Source: Pseudomonas jessenii
GTDB lineage: Bacteria; Pseudomonadota; Gammaproteobacteria; Pseudomonadales; Pseudomonadaceae
Assembly: GCF_002236115.1 (NCBI RefSeq)
Contig: NZ_NIWT01000004.1
Coordinates: 62,001 to 126,000, forward strand
DNA length: 64,000 nt
Reading direction: 5' to 3'
Shown here: positions 44,462 to 52,548 of the stretch, piece by piece
Numbering within the stretch: the stretch's first letter is position 1
Layout: each line of letters begins with the position of its first letter
Notes under the pieces: generated by a model
Told to the model about the DNA's origin: nothing
Databases searched by the model: none
Seen by the model: only the letters and a program-made list of their open reading frames with translations
Program-made: the position numbers and the translations under genes

Positions 44462-45625
44462 TTACACGTAGAACGACTTCAGCGGCGGGAAGCCATTGAA
44501 CTCGACGGCGCTGTAACTGGTGGTGTACGCACCGGTCGACAGCCAGTACAGGCGATCACCGATGGCCAGGTTCAGCGGCAGGCCGTACTTGTAGTTTTCG
44601 TACATGATGTCGGCGCTGTCGCAGGTTGGACCGGCGATGACCACTTCTTCCATTTCGCCTTTCTTCTCGGTCCAGATCGGGAACTTGATGGCTTCGTCCA
44701 TGGTTTCGATCAGGCCGGAGAACTTGCCCACATCCGTGTACACCCAACGCTCTACCGCGGTACGGGATTTACGTGCAACCAGTACCACTTCGCTGACCAG
44801 GATGCCGGCGTTGGCGATCAGCGAGCGGCCTGGCTCCAGGATGATTTCCGGCAAGTCATCACCGAAGTCTTCCTTCAGGAAGCGGATGATTTCCTCGGCG
44901 TAGGTTTCCAGGCTGTTGGTGCGGGTGATGTAGTTGGCCGGGAAGCCACCACCCATGTTGATCAGCTTCAGGTGGATGCCGTCTTCTTCCTTCAGGCGTT
45001 CGAAGATCACTTTGACCTTGGCGATCGCCGCGTCCCAGACGCTGATGTCGCGCTGCTGCGAGCCGACGTGGAACGAGATGCCGTAAGGCACCAGGCCCAG
45101 GTCGCGAGCGAGGATCAGCAGGTCCATGGCCATGTCGGTCTGGCAGCCGAATTTGCGCGACAACGGCCAGTCGGCGGTGGTCGAGCCTTCGGTCAGGATA
45201 CGCACGTAGACTTTCGAGCCCGGTGCGGCCTTGGCGATGTTGCGCAGGTCGGCTTCGGAGTCGGTGGCGAACAGGCGCACGCCCTTCTCGTAGAAGTAGC
45301 GGATGTCCTTGGATTTCTTGATGGTGTTGCCGTAGCTGATCTGGTCGGCGCTGACGCCGCGACCAAGCACTTTGTCCAGCTCGTAGATCGAGGCGATGTC
45401 GAAGCTCGAGCCTTTCTCTTTGAGCAGGTCGATAATCTCGACGGCCGGGTTGGCCTTGACCGCGTAGTAGACCTTGGCGAATTCGAAACCGGCGCGCAGG
45501 TCGTCATAGGCCTGGCTGATCATCGCGGTGTCGATCACCACGAACGGGGTTTCCTGTTTGTCGGCGAACGCCTTCATTTTCTGAAAGGTTTCACGCGCGA
45601 AATAGTCTTCGACCTGGATCGACAT
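44462..45625 (-). CDS. speC: PLP-dependent ornithine/lysine decarboxylase
   Basis: 387 residues, the short alanine-racemase-fold (type III) class. Makes putrescine from ornithine, or cadaverine from lysine. PLP lysine is Lys57 (YYAVKANP), the phosphate loop is MGGGFP, and the catalytic cysteine is Cys335 (GPTCDSAD). The P. aeruginosa equivalent is called speC. Substrate preference cannot be read reliably from the sequence. The start ATG 45625 is preceded by TTTAGGAGC. Its leader contains an attenuator-like structure. Confidence 0.9.
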   Translation of the reverse strand: MSIQVEDYFARETFQKMKAFADKQETPFVVIDTAMISQAYDDLRAGFEFAKVYYAVKANPAVEIIDLLKEKGSSFDIASIYELDKVLGRGVSADQISYGNTIKKSKDIRYFYEKGVRLFATDSEADLRNIAKAAPGSKVYVRILTEGSTTADWPLSRKFGCQTDMAMDLLILARDLGLVPYGISFHVGSQQRDISVWDAAIAKVKVIFERLKEEDGIHLKLINMGGGFPANYITRTNSLETYAEEIIRFLKEDFGDDLPEIILEPGRSLIANAGILVSEVVLVARKSRTAVERWVYTDVGKFSGLIETMDEAIKFPIWTEKKGEMEEVVIAGPTCDSADIMYENYKYGLPLNLAIGDRLYWLSTGAYTTSYSAVEFNGFPPLKSFYV

Positions 45626-45703
45626 ACCTGGGAGCTCCTAAAGGCAAACGTTGTTAATCAATGGGTGCAAATGAACGTCCTCCGTATCCCCACTTTGGTT
45701 CGC

Positions 45704-45814
45704 CTACTTCCCAAGGCATGTCGCCGAAAGCAAAAAGGCCATGGGAAGTGCAGCTTTCCCTTGGCCTTGCTGTCTCGTCGTCAGTACTTGAGCCGGATGG
45801 ATCGTTTCCAGCAT
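45704..45814 (-). other. Possible short leader reading frame of speC
   Basis: A 36-codon frame, ATG at 45814 to TAG at 45704, begins MLETIHPAQVLTTRQQG and runs through the terminator hairpin. It has no good ribosome binding site, and nothing shows it is translated. It bears no resemblance to the enterobacterial SpeFL leader peptide. It is listed because its position would allow ribosome-controlled attenuation. Confidence 0.2.
45732..45768 (-). terminator. Terminator hairpin in the speC leader (candidate attenuator)
   Basis: On the minus strand a stem of 7 plus 5 bp (one A-A mismatch; 45756-45768 with 45735-45747), an eight-base loop and TTTTT at 45736-45732. It is a strong intrinsic terminator about 107 bases before the speC start codon, on the same strand. 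The 3' arm can also pair with 45707-45717 (10 of 11), giving an alternative fold. Confidence 0.75.
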
Positions 45815-45829
45815 GGACGTTCGGCGCGA

Positions 45830-45858
45830 ACTTTAGGGCGTGAGGGGCTTGAGATCAA
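45830..45858 (-). promoter_or_regulatory. Candidate promoter of the speC leader
   Basis: Minus strand TTGATC (45858-45853), 17-base spacer, TAAAGT (45835-45830). It would start RNA near 45823, giving a terminated RNA of about 92 bases or read-through into speC. Confidence 0.45.
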
Positions 45859-46163
45859 CAAAAAATGTCGCGTTTTTGCACTCTTCTGACGCGCGTTGCA
45901 GGCATCACTCTTTGTAACCGACACAGATGACAGTCGGATGTTCCCGAGGATTTATGGAGTGTTAAAAATACCTGCACGTTCGACGCTTTTGTGTGCAAAG
46001 TCGCTAGTAACTACGATAGCGTCAACATCGGCGAAGTTGGCTGCGAAAAGGTGGGCTGAGAGGGGGTTTTACTATTCAGGAGCGTGTTTTCGGATGGTTT
46101 TTACAGGCGCTACTGTTGATATTTTTTTCCGGCCTGCGAATCACTGGAAAATCGCATCGAACC

Positions 46164-46253
46164 TGTGGGAGCGAGCTTGCTCGCGATGACATTTTCACAG
46201 CCAGCATCGTAGTTGCCTGAAATGACGCCATCGCGAGCAAGTTCGCTCCCACA
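46164..46253. repeat. REPIN (inverted REP pair)
   Basis: TGTGGGAGCGAGCTTGCTCG at 46164 and its inverted copy ending TCCCACA at 46253; the second arm has one change (AAGTTCGC). Confidence 0.9.
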
Positions 46254-46285
46254 GGTTTTGTATTTTTACCGGGTAATGTCAGCTA

Positions 46286-47443
46286 TCAGGCGACCACTGC
46301 CTCAGCTGGCGAGACGATATTGGTCTTCATCCCCCGCGAACGTCCGGAACTCAGGTACGCCGCAATCGACTCCTGTGTGACCTCGCCAAGGAACACCCGC
46401 TCGGCATCCATCACCGGCAACCACGCCCGATTGAACTCGTACATGCGCGACAGCAGGATGCGCAAATGCTCGTCGTACGCCGCCGTGGCGTTGAACTCGC
46501 GTTGGTACTGCGCGCAGGTGCCGCTCTGACGGTGCAAGTCACGACGTCGTACATAACCCAGGGCTTTATTCTCGGCACAAGTGACCACCACATAGCGTCG
46601 GTCATGCTCGTCCATCAACTCCAGAGCTTCGGCCACCGGGGTATGCGGGCTGACGGAAGGCGCGTTGTCCGCCGCATCTTCGGCTTTCACCAGCAGCAGG
46701 CGTTTCAGTGTGCTGTCCTGGCCGACGAAGTTGCTGACAAACTCATCCGCCGGATGCGCGAGCAAAGTGTCCGGGTGATCGATCTGCAGCAGCTTGCCGG
46801 CGCGGAAAATCGCGATCTTGTCGCCGAGCTTGATCGCCTCGTCGATGTCGTGGCTGACCATGATCACGGTCTTGTTCAGCGCCCGCTGCATTTCGAAGAA
46901 CTCATTCTGGATCATCTCGCGGTTGATCGGGTCGACTGCCCCGAACGGCTCGTCCATTAATAGCAGTGGTGCATCGGCGGCCAGTGCGCGAATCACGCCG
47001 ATCCGCTGTTGCTGGCCACCGGACAATTCGCGGGGATAGCGATGCAGATATTGCTTGGGTTCAAGCTTGATCATGCTCATCAACTCGCGGGCGCGGTCGT
47101 GGCATTTCTGCTTGTCCCAGCCGAGCAGTTTCGGCACGACCACGATGTTTTCTTCGATGGTCATGTTCGGGAACAAACCGATTTGCTGGATGACATAGCC
47201 GATGTTGCGGCGCAGTGTCACTTCGTCGAGGCCCGTGGTGTCTTCACCGTTGATCAGGATCTTGCCCGAGGTCGGTTTGATCAGGCGATTGATCATTTTC
47301 AGCGTGGTGCTTTTGCCGCAACCGGATGGCCCGAGGAACACGCAGATCTCGCCTTCGTTGACGGTCAGGCTCACCGAGTCCACGGCTTTCACGTCTTTGC
47401 CGTTGCTTTGGAAGGTCTTGCTGAGGTTTTGAAGTTCGATCAT
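46286..47443 (-). CDS. opuCA: Osmoprotectant ABC importer, ATP-binding protein with CBS domains
   Basis: 385 residues. Drives uptake of betaine, choline or carnitine-type osmoprotectants. Walker A GPSGCGKST, Q-loop VIQQIGLF, signature LSGGQQQR, and Walker B LLLMDEP are intact. After about residue 250 two CBS domains follow; in OpuCA/OpuA relatives these sense ionic strength. It overlaps the upstream permease by four bases. It is the last gene of the four-gene operon. Confidence 0.92.
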   Translation of the reverse strand: MIELQNLSKTFQSNGKDVKAVDSVSLTVNEGEICVFLGPSGCGKSTTLKMINRLIKPTSGKILINGEDTTGLDEVTLRRNIGYVIQQIGLFPNMTIEENIVVVPKLLGWDKQKCHDRARELMSMIKLEPKQYLHRYPRELSGGQQQRIGVIRALAADAPLLLMDEPFGAVDPINREMIQNEFFEMQRALNKTVIMVSHDIDEAIKLGDKIAIFRAGKLLQIDHPDTLLAHPADEFVSNFVGQDSTLKRLLLVKAEDAADNAPSVSPHTPVAEALELMDEHDRRYVVVTCAENKALGYVRRRDLHRQSGTCAQYQREFNATAAYDEHLRILLSRMYEFNRAWLPVMDAERVFLGEVTQESIAAYLSSGRSRGMKTNIVSPAEAVVA

Positions 47444-48093
47444 TTGAGCAGTCCTTTTGGAGTCAGCGAACGTTGCAGCACTTGCAGGATCAGGTCGGCG
47501 ATGATCGCCAGCACACTGACCAGTACAGCGCCGACAATCAGCATCGACATGTCGCTGCGGCTGATGGCAGCGAGGATGAGTACGCCCAGGCCACCGGCGC
47601 CGATGGTCGCGGCGATGGTCATGACGCCGATGTTCATGACCACGGCAGTGCGCACACCAGCGAGGATCACCGGCACGGCGATGGGTAATTCGACCATGCG
47701 CAGGCGCTGACCGAAGGTCATGCCGATGCCGCGCGCGGCTTCACGGATGCCCGGTTCGACGTTGGTCAGGGCCAGGTAGGTGTTACGCATGATCGGCAGC
47801 AGCGAATACAGAAACACCGCGGTGATGGCCGGCATCGGGCCCAGGCCCTGGCCGAACTTGGAGTAGAACGGCAGCAGCAGGCCAAACAGGGCAATCGACG
47901 GCACGGTCAGCAGCACCGTGGCGCTGGCTTGCAAAGGCCCGGCGAGGCTCGGGAAGCGTGTCATCAGGATGCCCAGCGGCACGCCAACCACAATCGCCAG
48001 GGTCACGGCGATGCCGACCAGGGTGATGTGTTGGCCGGTCAGCTGTATCACCTGCTGCCAGTCGAGGTGGGAAAAGGCGTTGAGAAATTCCAT
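47440..48093 (-). CDS. opuCB: Osmoprotectant ABC importer, permease
   Basis: 217 residues, about five to six membrane segments. The EAA-type coupling loop is around TNVEPGIREAARGIGMTFGQ. It pairs with the second permease at 49020-49736 and with OpuCA. ATG 48093 is 12 bases after the binding-protein stop codon and is preceded by AAGGAGGAAAA. Confidence 0.9.
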   Translation of the reverse strand: MEFLNAFSHLDWQQVIQLTGQHITLVGIAVTLAIVVGVPLGILMTRFPSLAGPLQASATVLLTVPSIALFGLLLPFYSKFGQGLGPMPAITAVFLYSLLPIMRNTYLALTNVEPGIREAARGIGMTFGQRLRMVELPIAVPVILAGVRTAVVMNIGVMTIAATIGAGGLGVLILAAISRSDMSMLIVGAVLVSVLAIIADLILQVLQRSLTPKGLLK

Positions 48094-48105
48094 GGCTTTT
48101 CCTCC

Positions 48106-48999
48106 TTATTTGATTGGATGCTGGCGCAGGAAATCTGCGGCAACGGACGAAGGGCTTTGGTGATCGACATCGACCCGCGCATTGAGCTCGCGCATGGTGT
48201 TGTCGTCGAACAGCTCAGCCAGAGGCTTGAGTTGTTCGGCCAGTTGCGGATGCGCATCGAGGTAGGCCTGACGCACCACCGGTGCGGCGGTGTAGTCGGG
48301 GAAGTAATGCTTGTCGTCTTCCAGCAGTTTCAGCTTGAAGGCGTTGAGGCGACCGTCGGTGGTGTAGACCAGACCGGCAAACACCTGGCCGTTACGCAGC
48401 GCGGTGTAGACCAGTCCGGCGTCCATCTGGCGGATGTTCTTGCGGGTCAGGTTCATGTCGTAGAGCTTGACCATGCCATCAAGACCGTCCGAGCGGTTGG
48501 CGAACTCGGTATCCAGCGCCACCAGATTGTTGGTCTCGGCCTCCTTGCGCAGCACCGAGTTCAGCTCGCTGATGGTGTTGATCTGCGGGTATTGGTCAGC
48601 AACGTTTTTCGGCAGTGCCAAGGCATAGGTGTTGCTGAATTTCGACGGTGTCAGCCAGACCAGGCCTTTTTTCGCGTCGAGTTCTTTTACTCGTGCGTAG
48701 GACTGTTCGCTGTCGAGTTTTTCAGTGACATGGTTGTAGGCCACCAGCGAAACGCCGGTGTATTCCCAGAGCATGTCCAGTTGGCCACTTTCATGGGCGC
48801 TGCGGGCCAGATTGCTGCCCAGGCCGCCGGTCACCTGCACCTCGTAACCCTTGGTGCGCAGGTACTGCGAGGTGATTTCCGCCAGCAGGGTCTGTTCGGT
48901 GAACACCCGGGCGCCGATGCGGATCAACGGTTTTTCCGTGGCTTGGGCAAATCCTGCGAACAGCAGGACGCAGCCTAGTAAAAAGCTTGAAGTTTTCAT
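48106..48999 (-). CDS. opuCC: Osmoprotectant ABC importer, periplasmic binding protein
   Basis: 297 residues from ATG 48999. Signal peptide MKTSSFLLGCVLLFAGFAQA, then an OpuAC-type domain with IRIGARVFTEQTLLAEI and LDMLWEYTGVSL, which fit a quaternary-ammonium binder. The frame is also open upstream but that part is a shadow of the permease. The same region ends with SSVAADFLRQHPIK. Confidence 0.9.
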   Translation of the reverse strand: MKTSSFLLGCVLLFAGFAQATEKPLIRIGARVFTEQTLLAEITSQYLRTKGYEVQVTGGLGSNLARSAHESGQLDMLWEYTGVSLVAYNHVTEKLDSEQSYARVKELDAKKGLVWLTPSKFSNTYALALPKNVADQYPQINTISELNSVLRKEAETNNLVALDTEFANRSDGLDGMVKLYDMNLTRKNIRQMDAGLVYTALRNGQVFAGLVYTTDGRLNAFKLKLLEDDKHYFPDYTAAPVVRQAYLDAHPQLAEQLKPLAELFDDNTMRELNARVDVDHQSPSSVAADFLRQHPIK

Positions 49000-49019
49000 G
49001 ACGATTCCTTTGCCGAGGC

Positions 49020-49736
49020 TTAAGACGGGCGCAAGCCGCGTTCGAGCCAGAGGCGGCTGGCGAGTGTCACCAGACCGTCGAGCAACAAGGCCAGCAGGGC
49101 TGTGCAGGCCGCGCCGAGCAGCAATTGCGGCTGATTGTTCAGGGCGATGCCGGGGAAGATCAGGCTGCCGAGACTGTTGGCGCCGATCAGGAACGCCAGC
49201 GGCGCCGTCCCGACATTGATCGCCAATGCCACACGCACACCACCGATGATGATCGGCACCGCGTTGGGCAATTCGACTTTCCACAGCACCTGGCGCGGGG
49301 TCATGCCGATGCCGACGGCGGCTTCCTTGAGCGAACCCTGAACGTTTTTCAGGCCTTCGTAGGTGTTGCGCACGATGGGCAGCAAAGAGGCGAGGAACAG
49401 GGCGAAGATGGCAGGACCGCTGCCGATGCCGAGGATGCCCAAGGCGATGGCCAGGACGGCCAGGGGCGGAATGGTGTTGCCAATGTTGAAGAACTGCATG
49501 AAACGTTCGGCACGGCCGATCATGGACGGGCGGCTGAGGAGGATGCCGGCAGGAATGCCCACGACAAGGGCGGCCAGCATGGAAGCGAGGACGAGAACCA
49601 GATGAGCTTGCAGGTAAAACAACAAATCGTCGCGGTAGTGTTCGATCGTGTTGATGCCGATCCATTGGATCAGCAGGGCCAGAAGGGCGAATACCAGCGC
49701 GCCTCCTATCAGCCCTTTGCCATAGTGGATAGCCAC
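49020..49736 (-). CDS. opuCD: Osmoprotectant ABC importer, permease
   Basis: 238 residues with five to six membrane segments and the coupling loop NVQGSLKEAAVGIGMTPRQ. It is paralogous to the 217-residue permease downstream. GTG start at 49736 preceded by AAAGGAGTCC. First gene of the operon; its promoter must lie in 49737-49843 but is not obvious. Confidence 0.9.
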   Translation of the reverse strand: MAIHYGKGLIGGALVFALLALLIQWIGINTIEHYRDDLLFYLQAHLVLVLASMLAALVVGIPAGILLSRPSMIGRAERFMQFFNIGNTIPPLAVLAIALGILGIGSGPAIFALFLASLLPIVRNTYEGLKNVQGSLKEAAVGIGMTPRQVLWKVELPNAVPIIIGGVRVALAINVGTAPLAFLIGANSLGSLIFPGIALNNQPQLLLGAACTALLALLLDGLVTLASRLWLERGLRPS

Positions 49737-49843
49737 AGGCGGACTCCTTTTTTCAGTCGGCGAACACTTTCTCGTGTGGCAACGCCATTCCTGGCTGCCG
49801 AAAAAATGATCGCGATAAGCAGCTCATGCCGAGCGCGTTTCAC

Positions 49844-49943
49844 TGTAGGAGCGAGCTTGCTCGCGAAAAACTTCAAGACAATGCGTACCTTCAGGTACCC
49901 AGCATTATCGTTGACGTCCATCGCGAGCAGGCTCGCTCCTACA
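49844..49943. repeat. REPIN (inverted REP pair)
   Basis: TGTAGGAGCGAGCTTGCTCG at 49844 and the inverted arm CGAGCAGGCTCGCTCCTACA ending at 49943, in the 438-base gap between divergent opuCD and prfC. Confidence 0.92.
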
Positions 49944-50130
49944 GGGGGAAACGCACGACAATCGAGCCATGAGCACAGCCTCGTCAGGCCGAATTGCAGG
50001 TGTTTCAGGCCCCCGACGAGTGGTCGTTACGGGGGAGTGGACGTCTCCGTGCTTTAAAAGGTTCCCATCTGAAGCAGCATTTGGCCACCCCTAATGTGCT
50101 CAACGGTTCGGTTCTTCGATCAACTTGGGC

Positions 50131-50136
50131 TATAAT
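50131..50136 (+). promoter_or_regulatory. Candidate -10 box of prfC
   Basis: A perfect TATAAT 39 bases before the prfC start, in TTGGGCTATAATCTGCG. The -35 region is poor (TTCGGT, 18-base spacer), so activation or an extended contact may be needed. Confidence 0.5.
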
Positions 50137-50174
50137 CTGCGCCCTTTTTTGAATCACCTGCCAGGCGATTTCCC

Positions 50175-51758
50175 ATGACCAAACAGGCCGCCGAAGTCGC
50201 GAAACGCCGCACTTTCGCCATTATTTCCCACCCCGATGCCGGTAAGACCACCATCACCGAGAAGCTCCTGCTGATGGGCAAGGCGATTGCGGTAGCCGGT
50301 ACGGTGAAATCTCGTAAATCCGATCGCCATGCCACCTCCGACTGGATGGAAATGGAAAAGCAGCGGGGTATCTCCATTACCACGTCGGTCATGCAGTTCC
50401 CGTATCGCGAACACATGATCAACCTGCTCGACACTCCGGGCCACGAAGACTTCTCCGAAGATACCTATCGCACCCTGACGGCGGTGGACTCGGCGTTGAT
50501 GGTTCTCGACGGCGGTAAAGGTGTAGAGCCTCGGACCATCGCCCTGATGGACGTCTGCCGTCTGCGTGACACGCCGATCGTCAGCTTCATCAACAAACTC
50601 GACCGTGACATCCGCGACCCGATCGAACTGCTCGACGAAATCGAAGCCGTCCTCAAGATCAAGGCTGCGCCGATCACCTGGCCGATTGGTTGCTACCGTG
50701 ACTTCAAAGGCGTGTATCACCTCGCCGATGACTACATCATCGTGTACACCGCCGGTCACGGCCACGAACGCACCGAAACCAGGATCATCGAGAAGCTCGA
50801 CTCCGATGAAGCCCGCGCCCACCTGGGTGACGAGTACGAACGTTTCATCGAGCAGCTGGAACTGGTGCAGGGCGCCTGCCACGAGTTCAACCAGCAGGAG
50901 TTCCTCGACGGTCAACTGACTCCGGTGTTCTTCGGTACGGCACTGGGCAACTTCGGTGTCGACCACGTCCTCGACGCCGTCGTTGATTGGGCGCCGCGTC
51001 CACTGGCACGCGTGGCCAACGAGCGCACCGTGGAGCCGGTGGAAGAGAAGTTCTCGGGTTTCATCTTCAAGATCCAGGCGAACATGGACCCGAAACACCG
51101 CGACCGCATCGCCTTCATGCGCATCTGCTCGGGCAAGTACGAAAAAGGCATGAAGATGCGCCACGTGCGCACCGGCAAGGACGTGCGGATCGGCGACGCG
51201 CTGACCTTCTTCTCCTCCGAGCGTGAGCAACTGGAAGAGGCGTTTGCCGGCGACATCATCGGCTTGCACAACCACGGCACCATCCAGATCGGCGACACCT
51301 TCAGCGAAGGCGAAGTCCTGGGTTTCACCGGCATTCCACACTTCGCCCCGGAACTGTTCCGTCGCGTACGCCTGAAAGATCCGCTGAAATCCAAGCAACT
51401 GCGCCAGGGCCTGCAACAACTGGCCGAAGAAGGCGCGACCCAGGTGTTCTTCCCGGAACGCAGCAACGACATCATCCTCGGCGCCGTCGGTGTGCTGCAG
51501 TTCGATGTGGTCGCCAGCCGTTTGAAAGAGGAATACAAGGTCGAGTGCTCCTACGAGCCGATCACTGTTTACTCTGCGCGCTGGATCGAATGCAGCGACA
51601 AGAAGAAGCTTGAGGAATTCTCCAACAAGGCTGTGGAAAACCTGGCGCTGGACGGCGGTGGTCACCTGACCTACCTCGCACCGACGCGGGTCAACCTGGC
51701 ATTGATGGAAGAGCGCTGGCCGGACGTGAAATTCCGTGCGACCCGTGAGCATCACTAA
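50175..51758 (+). CDS. prfC: Peptide chain release factor 3
   Basis: 527 residues. GTPase that recycles RF1 and RF2 from the ribosome. G1 SHPDAGKTT, switch [10 protein letters not shown] and NKLD are all present. The family's EF-G-like domains follow (e.g. [19 protein letters not shown] and VGVLQFDVV). ATG 50175 begins [21 protein letters not shown]. It is transcribed alone and ends at a terminator. Confidence 0.97.
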   Translation: MTKQAAEVAKRRTFAIISHPDAGKTTITEKLLLMGKAIAVAGTVKSRKSDRHATSDWMEMEKQRGISITTSVMQFPYREHMINLLDTPGHEDFSEDTYRTLTAVDSALMVLDGGKGVEPRTIALMDVCRLRDTPIVSFINKLDRDIRDPIELLDEIEAVLKIKAAPITWPIGCYRDFKGVYHLADDYIIVYTAGHGHERTETRIIEKLDSDEARAHLGDEYERFIEQLELVQGACHEFNQQEFLDGQLTPVFFGTALGNFGVDHVLDAVVDWAPRPLARVANERTVEPVEEKFSGFIFKIQANMDPKHRDRIAFMRICSGKYEKGMKMRHVRTGKDVRIGDALTFFSSEREQLEEAFAGDIIGLHNHGTIQIGDTFSEGEVLGFTGIPHFAPELFRRVRLKDPLKSKQLRQGLQQLAEEGATQVFFPERSNDIILGAVGVLQFDVVASRLKEEYKVECSYEPITVYSARWIECSDKKKLEEFSNKAVENLALDGGGHLTYLAPTRVNLALMEERWPDVKFRATREHH

Positions 51759-51777
51759 GCGCTGAGTTGCAAAATCC

Positions 51778-51811
51778 AAAAGCCCCGTTGCGAAAGCTGC
51801 GGGGCTTTTTA
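51778..51811 (+). terminator. Terminator of prfC
   Basis: AAAAGCCCCG (51778-51787) pairs with CGGGGCTTTT (51800-51809), followed by more T. A standard strong terminator 20 bases after the stop codon. Confidence 0.92.
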
Positions 51812-51829
51812 TTGTCTGGCGCAATTGCC

Positions 51830-51929
51830 TGTAGGGGCGAGCCTGCTCGCGATGATTCCAGCCGCGCTGCATTTATCCAGACAGAGCGTGTCATCGTTAG
51901 CCTCCATCGCGAGCAGGCTCGCTCCTACA
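51830..51929. repeat. REPIN (inverted REP pair)
   Basis: TGTAGGGGCGAGCCTGCTCG at 51830 with inverted CGAGCAGGCTCGCTCCTACA ending at 51929. The CCTGC centre replaces the CTTGC form, as in the 49943 arm. Confidence 0.9.
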
Positions 51930-52096
51930 GGGGGCTTCGTTGTTAGTTGAGTTGTGAATAACCCCTATTCCAAACCAGTCTCCAAACCCGCTGCATTTTC
52001 CCCCGCCAGATAGCGTCCAATCTGGAGAACCCGGCTGATCGGAACTAGATTTGACTCAGCACCAGACAGGCACTCAACGAAAGGAAGGAATCGGCT

Positions 52097-52351
52097 ATGA
52101 ACAGGTTGTTTCGCGTTTTACTGCTGTTGAAGGTGATGGTGATGCTCTCGCTCGGAGCTTCGACGGCGTGGGCCGAGTGTATCGATCACGGGGAGCAGGC
52201 TTCGAGCGGGCAGGCGGGTTATGCGGAGTTGATGATCGCCAAGTCCGAATCGGAACCGGGAGATCAGGGGCAGGGCGGTGCGGACAACGACGATGATTCG
52301 ACCACCGACGAACCGGACTCCGATGAGGAAGAGGGCGACAGCCAGACGTAG
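52097..52351 (+). CDS. Small secreted acidic protein, unknown
   Basis: 84 residues. MNRLFRVLLLLKVMVMLSLGASTAWA is a clear signal peptide with an AWA-E cleavage site, so a mature part of about 58 residues enters the periplasm. It is extremely acidic, ending in a Asp/Glu/Ser/Gly-rich tail (DNDDDSTTDEPDSDEEEG), with a single cysteine in AECIDHGE. An AAGGAAGGAA site lies 8 bases upstream. I do not recognise a family. It may bind metal or be a chaperoned/scavenging peptide, but nothing proves this. An overlapping frame from 52051 is a shadow. Confidence 0.6.
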   Translation: MNRLFRVLLLLKVMVMLSLGASTAWAECIDHGEQASSGQAGYAELMIAKSESEPGDQGQGGADNDDDSTTDEPDSDEEEGDSQT

Positions 52352-52372
52352 TCGCTCTATTGCAGGCAAAAG

Positions 52373-52417
52373 AAAACCCCTTCTACCTGAGTGATGCGCA
52401 TTCGAGGCGGAAGGGGT
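52373..52417 (-). terminator. Terminator of the dpp operon
   Basis: On the minus strand GAAGGGGT-type arms (52410-52417 with 52376-52383) plus an inner CCT/AGG form a stem followed by TTTTCTTTTG. It lies 130 bases after dppF, beyond the REPIN. Confidence 0.65.
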
Positions 52418-52453
52418 CGGGTTAACGCGTAATTACTTGAGCTACTCAATCCC

Positions 52454-52543
52454 TGTGGGAGCTAGCCTGCTAGCGATTGCGGTGTGCCAGTGAGCAGAAA
52501 TGTTGACTGGTATGCCGCTATCGCCAGCAGGCTAGCTCCTACA
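52454..52543. repeat. Variant REPIN with GAGCTAGC core
   Basis: TGTGGGAGCTAGCCTGCTAG at 52454 with an inverted arm CAGGCTAGCTCCTACA ending at 52543. Compared with the usual GAGCGAGC...GCTCGC, the G to T changes occur on both sides of the first palindrome, so pairing is kept. It is a divergent copy next to dppF. Confidence 0.85.
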
Positions 52544-52548
52544 GTTTT

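Larger units (their letters stand above)
45626..46163 (-). other. Long upstream region of speC
   Basis: About 540 bases with no credible gene over 60 residues. The proximal 200 bases hold a candidate promoter, a terminator hairpin and a possible 36-codon leader reading frame, described separately. The distal part (45860-46163) shows nothing I can identify. Confidence 0.5.

Noticed and set aside
45896..46189. 97-codon plus-strand frame upstream of speC
   Set aside because: No ribosome binding site, mixed composition, and it runs into a REPIN.
48106..49665. 519-residue version of the osmoprotectant binding protein
   Set aside because: The first 220 residues are a shadow of the permease gene and the signal peptide begins at 48999.
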